The notes under the pieces were generated by a model. The model made no database searches. It was not told the origin of the DNA and worked only from the letters and a program-made list of their open reading frames with translations. Below are positions 9,879-18,970 of a stretch of 64,000 bases of DNA, piece by piece. Numbering within the stretch: the stretch's first letter is position 1; each line of letters begins with the position of its first letter. The position numbers were made by a program, and so were the translations under genes. This DNA is from Pseudidiomarina homiensis (GTDB taxonomy: Bacteria; Pseudomonadota; Gammaproteobacteria; Enterobacterales; Alteromonadaceae): positions 1 to 64,000 of the forward strand of contig NZ_PIPX01000002.1 in NCBI RefSeq assembly GCF_003987225.1, read 5' to 3'.

Positions 9879-10595
9879 ATGCAGTTTTACCGACGTCCGC
9901 AGCCTATTGGCGCTATTAGCTTTGACCTCGACGATACCTTGTATGACAACGTCCCAGTGATGCGTAAAGCCGAAGCGGAAGGCTATCGTGCCTTGTGCGA
10001 ACTATTTCCACAGGCGCAGCAGTGGACGCAGCAGCAATGGGCCGAGCGGCGTTGGCAACTGATGCGAAGCGAAGCCGATCTCGCCAGTGATATGACCTTG
10101 CTACGTTTAGCGACGCTTAAGCGCGGGCTGATGGAGCTAGGGGTTGATGAAACCAATGCGAAAATTGGCGCTGAGCAGGGATTACAAGCGTTCTTGGCTG
10201 CCCGAAATCAAGTTGTGGTACCGGCGCAGACGCATGAAATGCTGAGCGCGCTCGGCCAACATTACCCGCTTATCGCCATCAGCAATGGCAACGTCGATAC
10301 CCGAGTCATCGGTCTGCATGACTACTTTCATCAGGTCATCCAACCGGGTGATGGACGTCGTGGTAAGCCTTATCCGGATATGTTTGCCGCCGCGCAAACA
10401 CAGTTGCCGCAGCTAAAGCCTGGGCAGTGGCTCCACGTTGGCGACAGCCCGCTGGCCGACGTGCTTGGCGCGCATCGTGTGGGTTGGCAGTCGGCTTGGT
10501 TCCGTGGCGGCTTGTATGACGAACAAGGTCTGATTGTGTTGCCGACCTTTGCCTATCACGACAATCAAACGCTGGCAGACTTTTTGCTCGACTAA
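9879..10595 (+). CDS. yigB: HAD-superfamily phosphatase YigB
   Basis: A 238-residue haloacid dehalogenase-like hydrolase. Motif I is FDLDDTLYDN (about residues 15-24), motif II lies in AISNGN, motif III is the lysine in GRRGKPYPDMF, and motif IV is HVGDSPLADVLGAHRVG. YigB of E. coli dephosphorylates small substrates, including the flavin precursor 5-amino-6-(5-phospho-D-ribitylamino)uracil. The same substrate is plausible here but not shown. The xerC-yigB-uvrD order is conserved in the class. The start lacks a strong Shine-Dalgarno sequence. Confidence 0.9.
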   Translation: MQFYRRPQPIGAISFDLDDTLYDNVPVMRKAEAEGYRALCELFPQAQQWTQQQWAERRWQLMRSEADLASDMTLLRLATLKRGLMELGVDETNAKIGAEQGLQAFLAARNQVVVPAQTHEMLSALGQHYPLIAISNGNVDTRVIGLHDYFHQVIQPGDGRRGKPYPDMFAAAQTQLPQLKPGQWLHVGDSPLADVLGAHRVGWQSAWFRGGLYDEQGLIVLPTFAYHDNQTLADFLLD

Positions 10596-10613
10596 CTGGT
10601 TGCATATACAGTA
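10594..10613 (+). promoter_or_regulatory. LexA (SOS) box upstream of uvrD
   Basis: AACTGGTTGCATATACAGTA fits the LexA consensus CTGT-N8-ACAG as CTG-N10-CAG with an AT-rich centre. It overlaps the stop region of yigB and lies about 45 bases upstream of the uvrD start. uvrD is an SOS gene in E. coli, which supports the call. Confidence 0.7.
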
Positions 10614-10656
10614 GTTGCACTTTACACTGACCTGCAAAGCAAGAATGGATATTCCT

Positions 10657-12870
10657 ATGACATCGCACCCACTCCTTGAGCAACTCAATGACAAACAACG
10701 CGCTGCTGTCAGTGCTCCTGAACGGCATATGCTGGTGCTCGCTGGCGCCGGTAGTGGTAAAACGCGTGTACTCGTGCATCGTATTGCGTGGCTCATGCAG
10801 GAATACCATTTATCGCCTTATAGCATTATGGCGGTAACCTTTACCAATAAGGCTGCGGCGGAGATGCGTGGGCGCGTGGAAGAGCTTGTTGGTAGCTCCA
10901 CGCGGGCGATGTGGATCGGTACTTTCCATGGCTTGGCACATCGTCTATTGCGTGCGCATTACATGGATGTCGACTTGCCGCAAAATTTTCAAATTCTCGA
11001 TAGTGACGATCAACAGCGGATGCTCAAACGCATCATGCGCAGTATGAATTTAGATGAAAAGCGTTGGTCGCCAAAGCAGGCGCAATGGTTCATCAATGCG
11101 AAAAAGGACGAAGGGCTTCGTCCGCATCACTTAGATGGCCATGATTTTAACGAGCGCACCTACAAAGAGATTTATGACGCTTATCAGGTGGCATGCGATC
11201 GTGCAGGCCTCGTCGACTTTGCCGAGTTGCTGTTGCGCGCGCATGAACTGTTACGCGACAACCGTATTGTGCGTGAGCACTATCAAAAGCGTTTCCGCCA
11301 TATTTTGGTCGACGAGTTTCAAGATACCAACGCCATTCAGTACGCCTGGGTGAAGCTATTATCCGGTGGCGGCGCTGGCGCTGAACACGAAAATTACGTC
11401 ACCATCGTTGGTGATGACGACCAATCGATTTACGGTTGGCGTGGCGCCAAAATAGAGAATATTCATCAGTTTACCCGTGACTATCCCAACGTTGACACGA
11501 TACGCCTTGAGCAAAACTACCGCTCCACCAATACCATTTTGAGCGCCGCGAATAGTGTTATCGCCAACAACAGTGACCGCCTCGGCAAAGAACTATGGAC
11601 CGACGGTGGTAACGGTGAGCCGATCGATTTGTACGCAGCTTATAACGAGCTTGATGAAGCACGTTACATTGCGAGTCAAGTTGAAGCTTGGCATGAACAG
11701 GGTAACGCCTTGCAAGATGTAGCCTTACTTTATCGGAGTAACGCTCAGTCGCGGGTGCTGGAAGAAGCATTGCTTCACGCCCGTATTCCCTACCGCATTT
11801 ATGGTGGTTTACGCTTCTTCGATCGCCAAGAAGTCAAAGACGCACTGGCATACCTGCGGTTACTTGCGAATCGTAATGACGACGCTGCACTCGAACGGGT
11901 GATCAATACGCCAACGCGTGGTATTGGCGCACGTACGCTTGAAATCGTGCGTGACGGCGCCCGCCAACGCGGTACGTCTTTATGGGATGCAGCCAAGCAA
12001 TTAGCAACGGAAAAAGTACTTACGGGTCGAGCTGCAAATGCAGTGCTGACATTTATTGACCTCGTGCAAGAACTCGAAGACGAGACCGCTGAGTACAGTC
12101 TGGGACGGCAGGTCGATACCGTCATCAAAAGCAGTGGATTGATGGCGATGTATCAAGCTGAAAAAGGCGAGAAAGCAGAAACTCGCGTAGAAAACTTAAA
12201 AGAGCTGGTGAACGCTTGTGATAATTTTGACCAGCTTGGTACCGAAGCGCCCGAGGATATGACGCCATTGAATGCTTTCTTAGCACATGCCGCATTGGAA
12301 TCAGGCGATGAGCAGGCCGATGAGCATCAAGACGCCGTGCAATTGATGACGTTACATAGCGCGAAAGGACTCGAATTTCCCTTAGTGTTTATGTGTGGTG
12401 TTGAAGAAGGCCTGTTCCCATCACAACAATCGCTGGACGAAGCAGGACGGCTCGCCGAAGAGCGTCGTCTTTGCTATGTGGGGATGACTCGAGCGATGCA
12501 GAAGTTGGTGATCACTTACGCTGAGCAGCGGCGTATTTATGGACAGGAAAAATTACACCGAGCCAGCCGTTTTATTGCCGAGATCCCGCCCGAAAATCTG
12601 CATCATGTGCGTATGCAAACGCGTTCTCGTATGAGTGACGACTTTGGTGCAAGTCAACAAAGCTATGGTCGATTTCACAGTGGCGCAAGCCATGAAGCCT
12701 TTGCCGAAAGCGGCTTTCAGCTTGGGCAACGCGTGCGCCATGTGAAATTTGGCGAAGGCACTGTACTCAACTACGAAGGCAGTGGAGCGCAAAGCCGCAT
12801 CCAGGTTAATTTCGATGACCTTGGTAGTAAATGGTTGGTGGTAGCCTACGCACGTTTAGAGCGTTGCTGA
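10657..12870 (+). CDS. uvrD: DNA helicase II (UvrD)
   Basis: A superfamily 1A 3'-5' helicase for nucleotide excision repair and mismatch repair. The motifs appear in order: Walker A GAGSGKTRVLVHRIAWL, motif Ia VTFTNKAAAEMRGR, motif II DEFQDTN, motif III GDDDQSIYGWRGA, motif IV EQNYRS, motif V TLHSAKGLEFPLVF and motif VI RRLCYVGMTRA. The C-terminus keeps the Tudor-like segment (GQRVRHVKFGEGTVLNYEG). The frame runs back to 10615. The ATG at 10657 gives the same spacing to LNDKQ as in E. coli UvrD, and that at 10645 is the alternative. The 3' end overlaps convergent rarD by 25 bases. Confidence 0.96.
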   Translation: MTSHPLLEQLNDKQRAAVSAPERHMLVLAGAGSGKTRVLVHRIAWLMQEYHLSPYSIMAVTFTNKAAAEMRGRVEELVGSSTRAMWIGTFHGLAHRLLRAHYMDVDLPQNFQILDSDDQQRMLKRIMRSMNLDEKRWSPKQAQWFINAKKDEGLRPHHLDGHDFNERTYKEIYDAYQVACDRAGLVDFAELLLRAHELLRDNRIVREHYQKRFRHILVDEFQDTNAIQYAWVKLLSGGGAGAEHENYVTIVGDDDQSIYGWRGAKIENIHQFTRDYPNVDTIRLEQNYRSTNTILSAANSVIANNSDRLGKELWTDGGNGEPIDLYAAYNELDEARYIASQVEAWHEQGNALQDVALLYRSNAQSRVLEEALLHARIPYRIYGGLRFFDRQEVKDALAYLRLLANRNDDAALERVINTPTRGIGARTLEIVRDGARQRGTSLWDAAKQLATEKVLTGRAANAVLTFIDLVQELEDETAEYSLGRQVDTVIKSSGLMAMYQAEKGEKAETRVENLKELVNACDNFDQLGTEAPEDMTPLNAFLAHAALESGDEQADEHQDAVQLMTLHSAKGLEFPLVFMCGVEEGLFPSQQSLDEAGRLAEERRLCYVGMTRAMQKLVITYAEQRRIYGQEKLHRASRFIAEIPPENLHHVRMQTRSRMSDDFGASQQSYGRFHSGASHEAFAESGFQLGQRVRHVKFGEGTVLNYEGSGAQSRIQVNFDDLGSKWLVVAYARLERC

Positions 12871-13745
12871 TGAACAAGTGTATCAAGGCTGTAAAGCGCT
12901 AATGCAGCCCAAATAATGGCAAAGGTCACCAATTTATCTGCAGCTAAGGGTTCACCGTAAACCCATACCGCCAAGATAAACATGAGACTTGGGCCGATGT
13001 ACTGAAAAAAGCCCAGCGTAGCGTAACGTATCCGCTGCGCAGCTGCGGTGAAACACAGCAGCGGGGCCGTGGTGACGATACCTGCGGCAATAAGCAGTAG
13101 ATTAAGTTGCCAGGTGTTTGCTGTCATATCGCTGGCGCCGGATGTCGCAAAGAAGAACACATACACCAACATAAACGGTAAAAGAATGGTCGTTTCGAGC
13201 CACAGTCCGGTCATTGAATCCACCGGCAAGCGCTTACGAATTGCGCCATAGGTTGCAAAACTACAGGCAAGCGCAAGTGCCACCCATGGCACAGAACCGA
13301 ACGAAATGACCTGAATCAAGACACCGATAACGGCTAACGCAATCGCAAGCAATTGCATGCGGCGCATACGCTCAGCGAATACCACCATGCCGATAGCGAC
13401 GTTGAGTAGCGGGTTAATATAGTAGCCAAGGCTGGCATCAAGAATATGATCGTTGTTAATCGCCCAAATGAATAGGAACCAATTGCCGCCAAGTAAGAAA
13501 GTTGCAATGGTTAGGCGTAGCATTTGTTTTTTGTTGGTGACCACGGGGCGAATGCGGTACCAGCGGCGCAGACCAACGATCAGTACCAACACCAAGACAA
13601 AAGACCAGATGATACGGTGCGCCAAAATTTCAAGCGCGGGCACTTGTTGCAACAATTTGAAGTATATCGGTGCAATGCCCCACATAGTGTAGGCAGCAAT
13701 CGCAAATAAAACCCCTTGGCGACTGCGTTGAGCATCATCGGTCAT
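12846..13745 (-). CDS. rarD: EamA-family permease RarD
   Basis: A 299-residue inner-membrane protein with about ten hydrophobic helices. It opens with GVLFAIAAYTMWGIAPIYFK and contains LLGGNWFLFIWAINNDHILDAS and GYYINPLLNV, which are RarD signatures within the drug/metabolite transporter superfamily. The substrate is unknown; in E. coli the gene was first tied to chloramphenicol sensitivity. It runs convergently into uvrD with a 25-base overlap. Confidence 0.92.
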   Translation of the reverse strand: MTDDAQRSRQGVLFAIAAYTMWGIAPIYFKLLQQVPALEILAHRIIWSFVLVLVLIVGLRRWYRIRPVVTNKKQMLRLTIATFLLGGNWFLFIWAINNDHILDASLGYYINPLLNVAIGMVVFAERMRRMQLLAIALAVIGVLIQVISFGSVPWVALALACSFATYGAIRKRLPVDSMTGLWLETTILLPFMLVYVFFFATSGASDMTANTWQLNLLLIAAGIVTTAPLLCFTAAAQRIRYATLGFFQYIGPSLMFILAVWVYGEPLAADKLVTFAIIWAALALYSLDTLVHQQRSKRA

Positions 13746-13904
13746 GCGACAAACTCTCTTGGTTAGCTGGTATCTCAGATGTGTGCGAAATTTAATCAGT
13801 TACCACGCGGATTTGTCGGAAATAACCGTTCGGCTGTGGTGCTCAGCGCGTGGGATGCATACAATAGACCGTATTCAATTCTTGCGCAATCGGAGCCCGC
13901 AAAT

Positions 13905-15722
13905 ATGACCGCAGCCGCGCTGTCAAAAACCCTTGCCGATGTATTTGGTTATGCGTCGTTTCGGCAAGGCCAAGAACAGGTCATTGCGGCCGTCCAAGCT
14001 GGCCAAGATGCGCTGGTCTTGATGCCGACCGGTGGCGGAAAGTCTTTGTGCTACCAACTTCCGGCAGTTATGGGTGATGGCGTGACCTTAGTGGTCTCAC
14101 CGCTGATCTCCTTGATGCAAGATCAAGTGGAAAGCTTGCAAACCATGGGAGTGGCCGCCGCTGCCCTGCATAATGGCCTTAACGCGGAACAACAGCAGCA
14201 GGTCATGCAAGATGCTGCACAGGGCGTACTGAAGTTGCTGTATGTGAGCCCTGAGCGCGCGCTGCAGGGTTACTTTATGCGGCAACTGCAACAGTGGCCG
14301 ATTACTTTAATTGCGATTGATGAAGCGCACTGCATTTCGCAGTGGGGACACGACTTTCGTCCCGAGTATGGTCAGCTTGGTCAACTTCGCGAGGCGCTAC
14401 CTCGCATTCCATTTATGGCCTTAACGGCCACAGCGGATGCGGCCACTGAAGCGGATATTGTGCAGCGTTTGCACCTGCATGACCCCGAAATTTTTAAGAG
14501 CTCGTTTGATCGACCCAATATTCGCTACATCGTCGAAGAAAAATACAAGCCACAAAAGCAACTTCGCGATTATATTGCTAAGCAAAAAGGCGCTTCTGGC
14601 ATTGTTTATTGTGGTAGTCGCAAGAAAGTCGAAGACCTTGCTGAGCGCCTACGCCAAGACGGTATTCGAGCGCGTGGCTACCATGCCCGCATGGAACATG
14701 ACGAGCGCGAAGAGGTACTCCGCGGGTTTGTGCGCGACGACATTGATGTAGTGGTAGCGACCGTAGCCTTTGGGATGGGCATTAACAAACCGAACGTACG
14801 TTTCGTGATTCACTTTGATGTGCCACGTAGCATCGAGGCGTACTATCAAGAAACAGGCCGTGCTGGGCGTGACGGCCTGCCAGCCGAAGCAGTATTGCTT
14901 TACGACCCCAGTGATGCCGGTTGGATTCGCAGCATGATCAATGACCACCCGGACGAGCAGCGCCGTCAGGTCGAATTACATAAATTCGGCGCGATGCAGG
15001 CATTGGGTGAAGCGCAAACTTGCCGCCGCTTGGTGTTACTGAATTATTTTAACGAGTTTCGTGAACAAAGTTGCGGCAACTGCGATATCTGCCTTGATCC
15101 ACCACGGCAATACGACGGCACTACTGATGCACAAAAGGTACTGAGCTGTATCTATCGCGTCGAACAACGTTTTGGTGCCAATCATGTGATTGATGTCCTC
15201 AGAGGTAGTCAATCTCAGCGGTTGACAGCGCTGGGCCATGAGCAACTCTCGACGTTCGGCATCGGTGCCGAACAAAGCCAAAGTTATTGGCTCAGTATTA
15301 TTCGCCAATTGATTCACCGCGGACTGGTGCTGCAAAACATTCAGCACTACGGTACGCTGCAGTTGACCGCAGCTGCGCGGCCTGTGTTGCGTGGTGAAGT
15401 GGCGTTGCAGTTGGCTGAGCCGCGCATTAACTTGGCGGTCAGCAAACCGAAAGTGACCGACCGAGCCGACTACGACAAATTGCTGTTTCGGCGCTTACGC
15501 GCATTGCGCAAAAGTATCGCGGAGGCGGAGGATAAACCGCCGTTTGTGGTGTTTAACGATGCCACACTGGTGGAGATGGCGGTACATTACCCGACCGACG
15601 AGCAAAGCATGTTGCTGATCACCGGCGTCGGGCAAACCAAGTTTGCCCGTTATGGTGAAGCCTTCATTGATGCGATTACGGCGTATCTTGACGCCGACGA
15701 TGAACCTTTACTCAGCCTCTAG
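13905..15722 (+). CDS. recQ: ATP-dependent DNA helicase RecQ
   Basis: A superfamily 2 3'-5' helicase for recombination and fork repair. The 605-residue protein has motif 0 FRQGQEQVI, Walker A MPTGGGKSLCYQLP, DEAHCISQWGHDFRPEY, ALTATAD, and QETGRAGRDG. A zinc-binding RQC region follows (CRRLVLLNYF ... SCGNCDIC), and a C-terminal HRDC domain covers roughly residues 520-600. The open frame extends to 13779. The ATG at 13905 matches the family start and has GGAG ten bases upstream. The stop overlaps that of the convergent exporter gene by four bases. Confidence 0.95.
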   Translation: MTAAALSKTLADVFGYASFRQGQEQVIAAVQAGQDALVLMPTGGGKSLCYQLPAVMGDGVTLVVSPLISLMQDQVESLQTMGVAAAALHNGLNAEQQQQVMQDAAQGVLKLLYVSPERALQGYFMRQLQQWPITLIAIDEAHCISQWGHDFRPEYGQLGQLREALPRIPFMALTATADAATEADIVQRLHLHDPEIFKSSFDRPNIRYIVEEKYKPQKQLRDYIAKQKGASGIVYCGSRKKVEDLAERLRQDGIRARGYHARMEHDEREEVLRGFVRDDIDVVVATVAFGMGINKPNVRFVIHFDVPRSIEAYYQETGRAGRDGLPAEAVLLYDPSDAGWIRSMINDHPDEQRRQVELHKFGAMQALGEAQTCRRLVLLNYFNEFREQSCGNCDICLDPPRQYDGTTDAQKVLSCIYRVEQRFGANHVIDVLRGSQSQRLTALGHEQLSTFGIGAEQSQSYWLSIIRQLIHRGLVLQNIQHYGTLQLTAAARPVLRGEVALQLAEPRINLAVSKPKVTDRADYDKLLFRRLRALRKSIAEAEDKPPFVVFNDATLVEMAVHYPTDEQSMLLITGVGQTKFARYGEAFIDAITAYLDADDEPLLSL

Positions 15723-16339
15723 ATGCTAGCGAAATAGTAGCGCCACAATTCCTGCAATACCGGAATGATCGAAGCGACCAGAATGAGTCCCATGGTAATG
15801 TTAAACACGCGCTGAAAGACCGAGTTAGAGAGTACTTTGCGTAGGAGTGAACCAAACAGCAACCATACGCCAACGCATGGAAATGCCATTAATAAGAATG
15901 CCAAAGTGATGGCGACAACCTCGACAACAGCATTGCCATGAACCGTGGTGTAAGCAGCTACGGCGCCTGACGCCATCATCCACGCCTTCGCATTGACCCA
16001 TTGAAACAGCGCTGCTTGCCAAAACGTAAAAGGCTTTTTCTCGCCCTTTTGAATGGCTTTGGGTTCGGCGCTAGCGATATGCCATGCTAACCACAGTAAA
16101 TACACAACGCCGATCACCTTAATCAGCTGGTGCAGGTTGGGAAACTTCTCAAAAATAACGCCAAAGCCAAACCCCACGAGCAGCACCATCACCGGAAAAC
16201 CTAAACAGATACCCAAAAAGTGCGGCATGCTGGCACGCACCCCGTAATTGACGCCCGACGACATGATCATGACATTGTTCGGGCCTGGAGTAATAGTGGT
16301 TGAGAAGGCGAAAAACAGCACGGCGATGAAAATTTCCAT
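15719..16339 (-). CDS. LysE/RhtB-family amino acid exporter
   Basis: A 206-residue inner-membrane protein with about six helices. The N-terminal TTITPGPNNVMIMSSGVNYG is the LysE/RhtB signature with the conserved G-PGP-N. Members export amino acids or homoserine-like metabolites, but the substrate cannot be predicted here. GGTGG precedes the start codon. It is convergent with recQ and divergent from the channel gene at 16418. Confidence 0.9.
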   Translation of the reverse strand: MEIFIAVLFFAFSTTITPGPNNVMIMSSGVNYGVRASMPHFLGICLGFPVMVLLVGFGFGVIFEKFPNLHQLIKVIGVVYLLWLAWHIASAEPKAIQKGEKKPFTFWQAALFQWVNAKAWMMASGAVAAYTTVHGNAVVEVVAITLAFLLMAFPCVGVWLLFGSLLRKVLSNSVFQRVFNITMGLILVASIIPVLQELWRYYFASI

Positions 16340-16417
16340 AATCCACCCATTTCGATTGAGGTCTGTATACTAGGCTTAAGTGTGCCCCTAGAAGCAAAAG
16401 AAAAACAAGGAGTTCGA

Positions 16418-17515
16418 ATGCAGAAGCTCATTGCTTTGGCTATTGTTCTTGGCAGTTTACTCGGTTTCACTGCTAATGCCAGTGCGCAAACAGGTGCGAC
16501 GGCAAGTTCCACAGCGACAGCGCCACTTAAAGTTGCAGTGCGCGTGAGTCCCCCTTTTGTTACCCAAGACGCTGAAGGCCGCTACCAGGGTTTGACCATT
16601 GCGTTGTGGGAGCATATTGCCGACGTCAATAATTACGAGTTTGACTACTATCCAGTTGGCCTTGACGAGCTGATCAGCGGTGTTGCTGAGCAGAGCTATG
16701 ACGTGGGACTTGGCGCTGTATCCGTGACCGCAGACCGAGAACGGCAGATTGATTTTACGTTGCCGTTTTATAATGCTGGCCTTGGGATCGCAGTGCCCGC
16801 GGCAGAAGAAGCCAGTTGGTGGACACTGACGAAGCGCTTTTTTAGCTTCGAATTTCTGACCGTAATGTTAGCCCTGTCGGGGATCTTACTGTTAGCAGGG
16901 TTCTTGGTATGGCTGGCTGAGCGGCATCATAATCCGGATGAGTTCAAACAAGAATCACTGCGCGGTATCGGTGCCGGTTTTTGGTGGGCGGCGGTCACAA
17001 TGACAACCGTGGGCTATGGTGATAAATCACCGCGCAGTAAAGCTGGGCGTGTGGTGGGGTTAATCTGGATGTTTACCAGTGTGATTATTATTTCCAGTTT
17101 TACCGCATCTATTACCTCTGCTTTGACGGTGAATAAGCTCTCAACACGAGTGCAAGACAAAGATGATTTGGCGCAAGTTCGGGTGGCAAGTGTGCCGAAT
17201 TCGTATAGCGCTTACTGGTTGGATCGCGAAAACATCGGCTATCAGCACTACCCGACCTTGACCGACGCGCTGCAGGCTGTGCAAGCAGGTAAAGCTGACG
17301 CTGTGGTCTATGATGCGCCACTGTTGAAATATCAGTTACGTAAAGGCTTTAGTGGTTTGTCGGTACTCCCTGAGAATTTCGCTCCGCAAGATTATGCAAT
17401 TGTGTTGCCGCCTGCAGCAGAGCGGCGCGAGCAAGTGAATCGTGCATTGTTGCGTTATGTGCGCGGTGCCGAATGGCGACAAGCGGTGAACCAATATTTA
17501 GGTGATTCGCTATAA
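16418..17515 (+). CDS. Ionotropic glutamate receptor-like potassium channel (GluR0 type)
   Basis: A 365-residue ligand-gated channel. It has a signal peptide (residues 1-24), the first half of a periplasmic solute-binding domain (about 36-130) and a transmembrane helix (about 145-165). A pore loop carries the potassium filter TTVGYGD at 196-202, a second helix follows (about 208-230), and the second half of the binding domain (about 240-355) closes the protein. This split binding domain with an inserted inverted potassium pore is the layout of the prokaryotic glutamate receptor GluR0. The start at 16418 follows AAGGAG with normal spacing; an upstream ATG at 16382 would spoil the signal peptide. 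Ligand and role are unknown. The next gene follows after 40 bases. Confidence 0.88.
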   Translation: MQKLIALAIVLGSLLGFTANASAQTGATASSTATAPLKVAVRVSPPFVTQDAEGRYQGLTIALWEHIADVNNYEFDYYPVGLDELISGVAEQSYDVGLGAVSVTADRERQIDFTLPFYNAGLGIAVPAAEEASWWTLTKRFFSFEFLTVMLALSGILLLAGFLVWLAERHHNPDEFKQESLRGIGAGFWWAAVTMTTVGYGDKSPRSKAGRVVGLIWMFTSVIIISSFTASITSALTVNKLSTRVQDKDDLAQVRVASVPNSYSAYWLDRENIGYQHYPTLTDALQAVQAGKADAVVYDAPLLKYQLRKGFSGLSVLPENFAPQDYAIVLPPAAERREQVNRALLRYVRGAEWRQAVNQYLGDSL

Positions 17516-17555
17516 TAGACAATGTACTCGTAACAACCTCGTAGGAGGCTTAATT

Positions 17556-18521
17556 ATGTTGAGTTTAGCGACCGCAATTTTACTGTCCGCGGCTAACGCG
17601 CCAGCCACAGTAAGTATTGAAGAGTGGCAGGTGCCATGGCCCGATTCACGCCCGCGAGATCCCTACGTGCAAAGTGCCGACCGCGTATGGTTTGTAGGTC
17701 AGCGAGCGGATTATGCGGCGATCCTTAATCCGCAAACCGGTGACTTTGAACGTATTGATTTACCCGAGGGTGCGGGTCCGCACAACATCATCGTCGATGA
17801 GCGAGGTGCTTGGTATGCGGGCAATAAAGCCGCACACATTGGTAAAATTGACCATGACACTTATGCGATTACTCAGTACACCCTACCAGGTGAAGGGCGC
17901 CGCGATGTCCATACCCAACAATTTACCGCTGATGGCGACATTTGGTTTACCGCGCAAGGTGCGAATCAGCTCGGTTTTTACGACGCCGAAACGAATGCCA
18001 TTGAGCTTTACGATGTCGCAACGAAGCGCGCTCGCCCTTATGGCCTAATTATGGTCGATGGCCAGCCGTGGGGAACACTGTTTGGCTCGAACAAGTTAGT
18101 GACTTTTACTGACGGTGTGCTGCAAGAAGTCGAGTTGCCGCGACCAAGTGCTAATCGCCCACGCCGTATTGCTGAAGGTACCGATGGCGGCATCTATTAT
18201 GTTGATTATGCTGGCGGCTACTTAGGTCGGTATGACCGTGAGAGTGGTGACATTGAAGAGTGGGCGTTGCCTGGTGGCACCGGTGCTTTGCCGTATGCCA
18301 TGGCGGCGGACGATAAGGGCTACGTGTGGTTTGCCGAGACGGGGCCACAACCCAACCGTATTGTTGGTTTTCATATTGCCAACGAAGCCTTCACTGCGCC
18401 TGTTGAGGTGCCGAGTGGTGGCGGCACTGTACGCCATATGGTCTACGACGAAGCAAGTCAGAGCTTATGGTTTGGTACCGATGCGAACACTGTCGGTCAA
18501 GCCAAAATCACCTACGATTAG
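17556..18521 (+). CDS. Secreted beta-propeller protein, Vgb/streptogramin lyase-like
   Basis: A 321-residue protein with a short signal peptide (about residues 1-15) and repeated blades of the type IWFTAQGANQLGFYD, IYYVDYAGGYLGRYD and VWFAETGPQPNRIVGF, which resemble virginiamycin B lyase and other YVTN-like propellers. The longer frame begins at 17502 inside the previous gene; GGAGG ahead of the ATG at 17556 decides the start. True antibiotic lyase activity cannot be claimed, because most family members in Proteobacteria are untested. It probably shares a transcript with the channel gene. Its stop is six bases from the dgkA stop on the other strand. Confidence 0.75.
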   Translation: MLSLATAILLSAANAPATVSIEEWQVPWPDSRPRDPYVQSADRVWFVGQRADYAAILNPQTGDFERIDLPEGAGPHNIIVDERGAWYAGNKAAHIGKIDHDTYAITQYTLPGEGRRDVHTQQFTADGDIWFTAQGANQLGFYDAETNAIELYDVATKRARPYGLIMVDGQPWGTLFGSNKLVTFTDGVLQEVELPRPSANRPRRIAEGTDGGIYYVDYAGGYLGRYDRESGDIEEWALPGGTGALPYAMAADDKGYVWFAETGPQPNRIVGFHIANEAFTAPVEVPSGGGTVRHMVYDEASQSLWFGTDANTVGQAKITYD

Positions 18522-18526
18522 TTTTA

Positions 18527-18898
18527 TTAGCCAAAAAACCTGGGCCACAGCACCGTGGCCCAGATGATGCCAATCAAAACCAGACTGAACATGACGGCGG
18601 CAGAAGCGATATCTTTGGCTTTGCCGCTAAGCTCGTGCAGATCCGGACTGATTCGATCAACGGTGGCCTCGATTGCCGAGTTCAACAGTTCGACAATCAA
18701 AAGTATAAATACTGGGAGAATCAACAACGCGCGCTCAGCAGTATCGGCTGTCAGCCAAAAGGCCAGCGGCACGAGCACCAGTGCTAATAGACAATCTTGT
18801 CTGACCGCAGCTTCGGATTTTAGCGCCGCACGAAAACCGCGTACGGAGTTAGCGGTAGCCCGCACGATGCGCATTAAGCCTTTTTGCGATGGTTTCAT
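18527..18898 (-). CDS. dgkA: Diacylglycerol kinase
   Basis: A small trimeric inner-membrane kinase that phosphorylates diacylglycerol released by membrane-derived glycan and LPS modification. The 123-residue product has three helices and the signature motifs EAAVRQD (about 29-35) and NSAIEATVDRI followed by HELSGKAKDIASAAV (about 70-97). The open frame continues upstream to 19186, but that part overlaps the divergent gene and does not resemble the family; MKPSQKGL at 18898 is the family start. The last codons contain a terminator hairpin. Confidence 0.94.
   Translation of the reverse strand: MKPSQKGLMRIVRATANSVRGFRAALKSEAAVRQDCLLALVLVPLAFWLTADTAERALLILPVFILLIVELLNSAIEATVDRISPDLHELSGKAKDIASAAVMFSLVLIGIIWATVLWPRFFG
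18531..18563 (-). terminator. Rho-independent terminator inside the dgkA 3' end
   Basis: On the minus strand CTGGGCCAC and GTGGCCCAG form a perfect nine-base stem with a six-base loop, followed by GTTTTTTGG. The U-run encodes the last phenylalanines of DgkA, so the terminator is embedded in the coding sequence. Confidence 0.75.
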
Positions 18899-18970
18899 TG
18901 ATTTACTTTTCGTTTCAGCTAGATGGTGTACAGTGTAATACATCAATGAACTTAAGGATGGCTTAAATTT

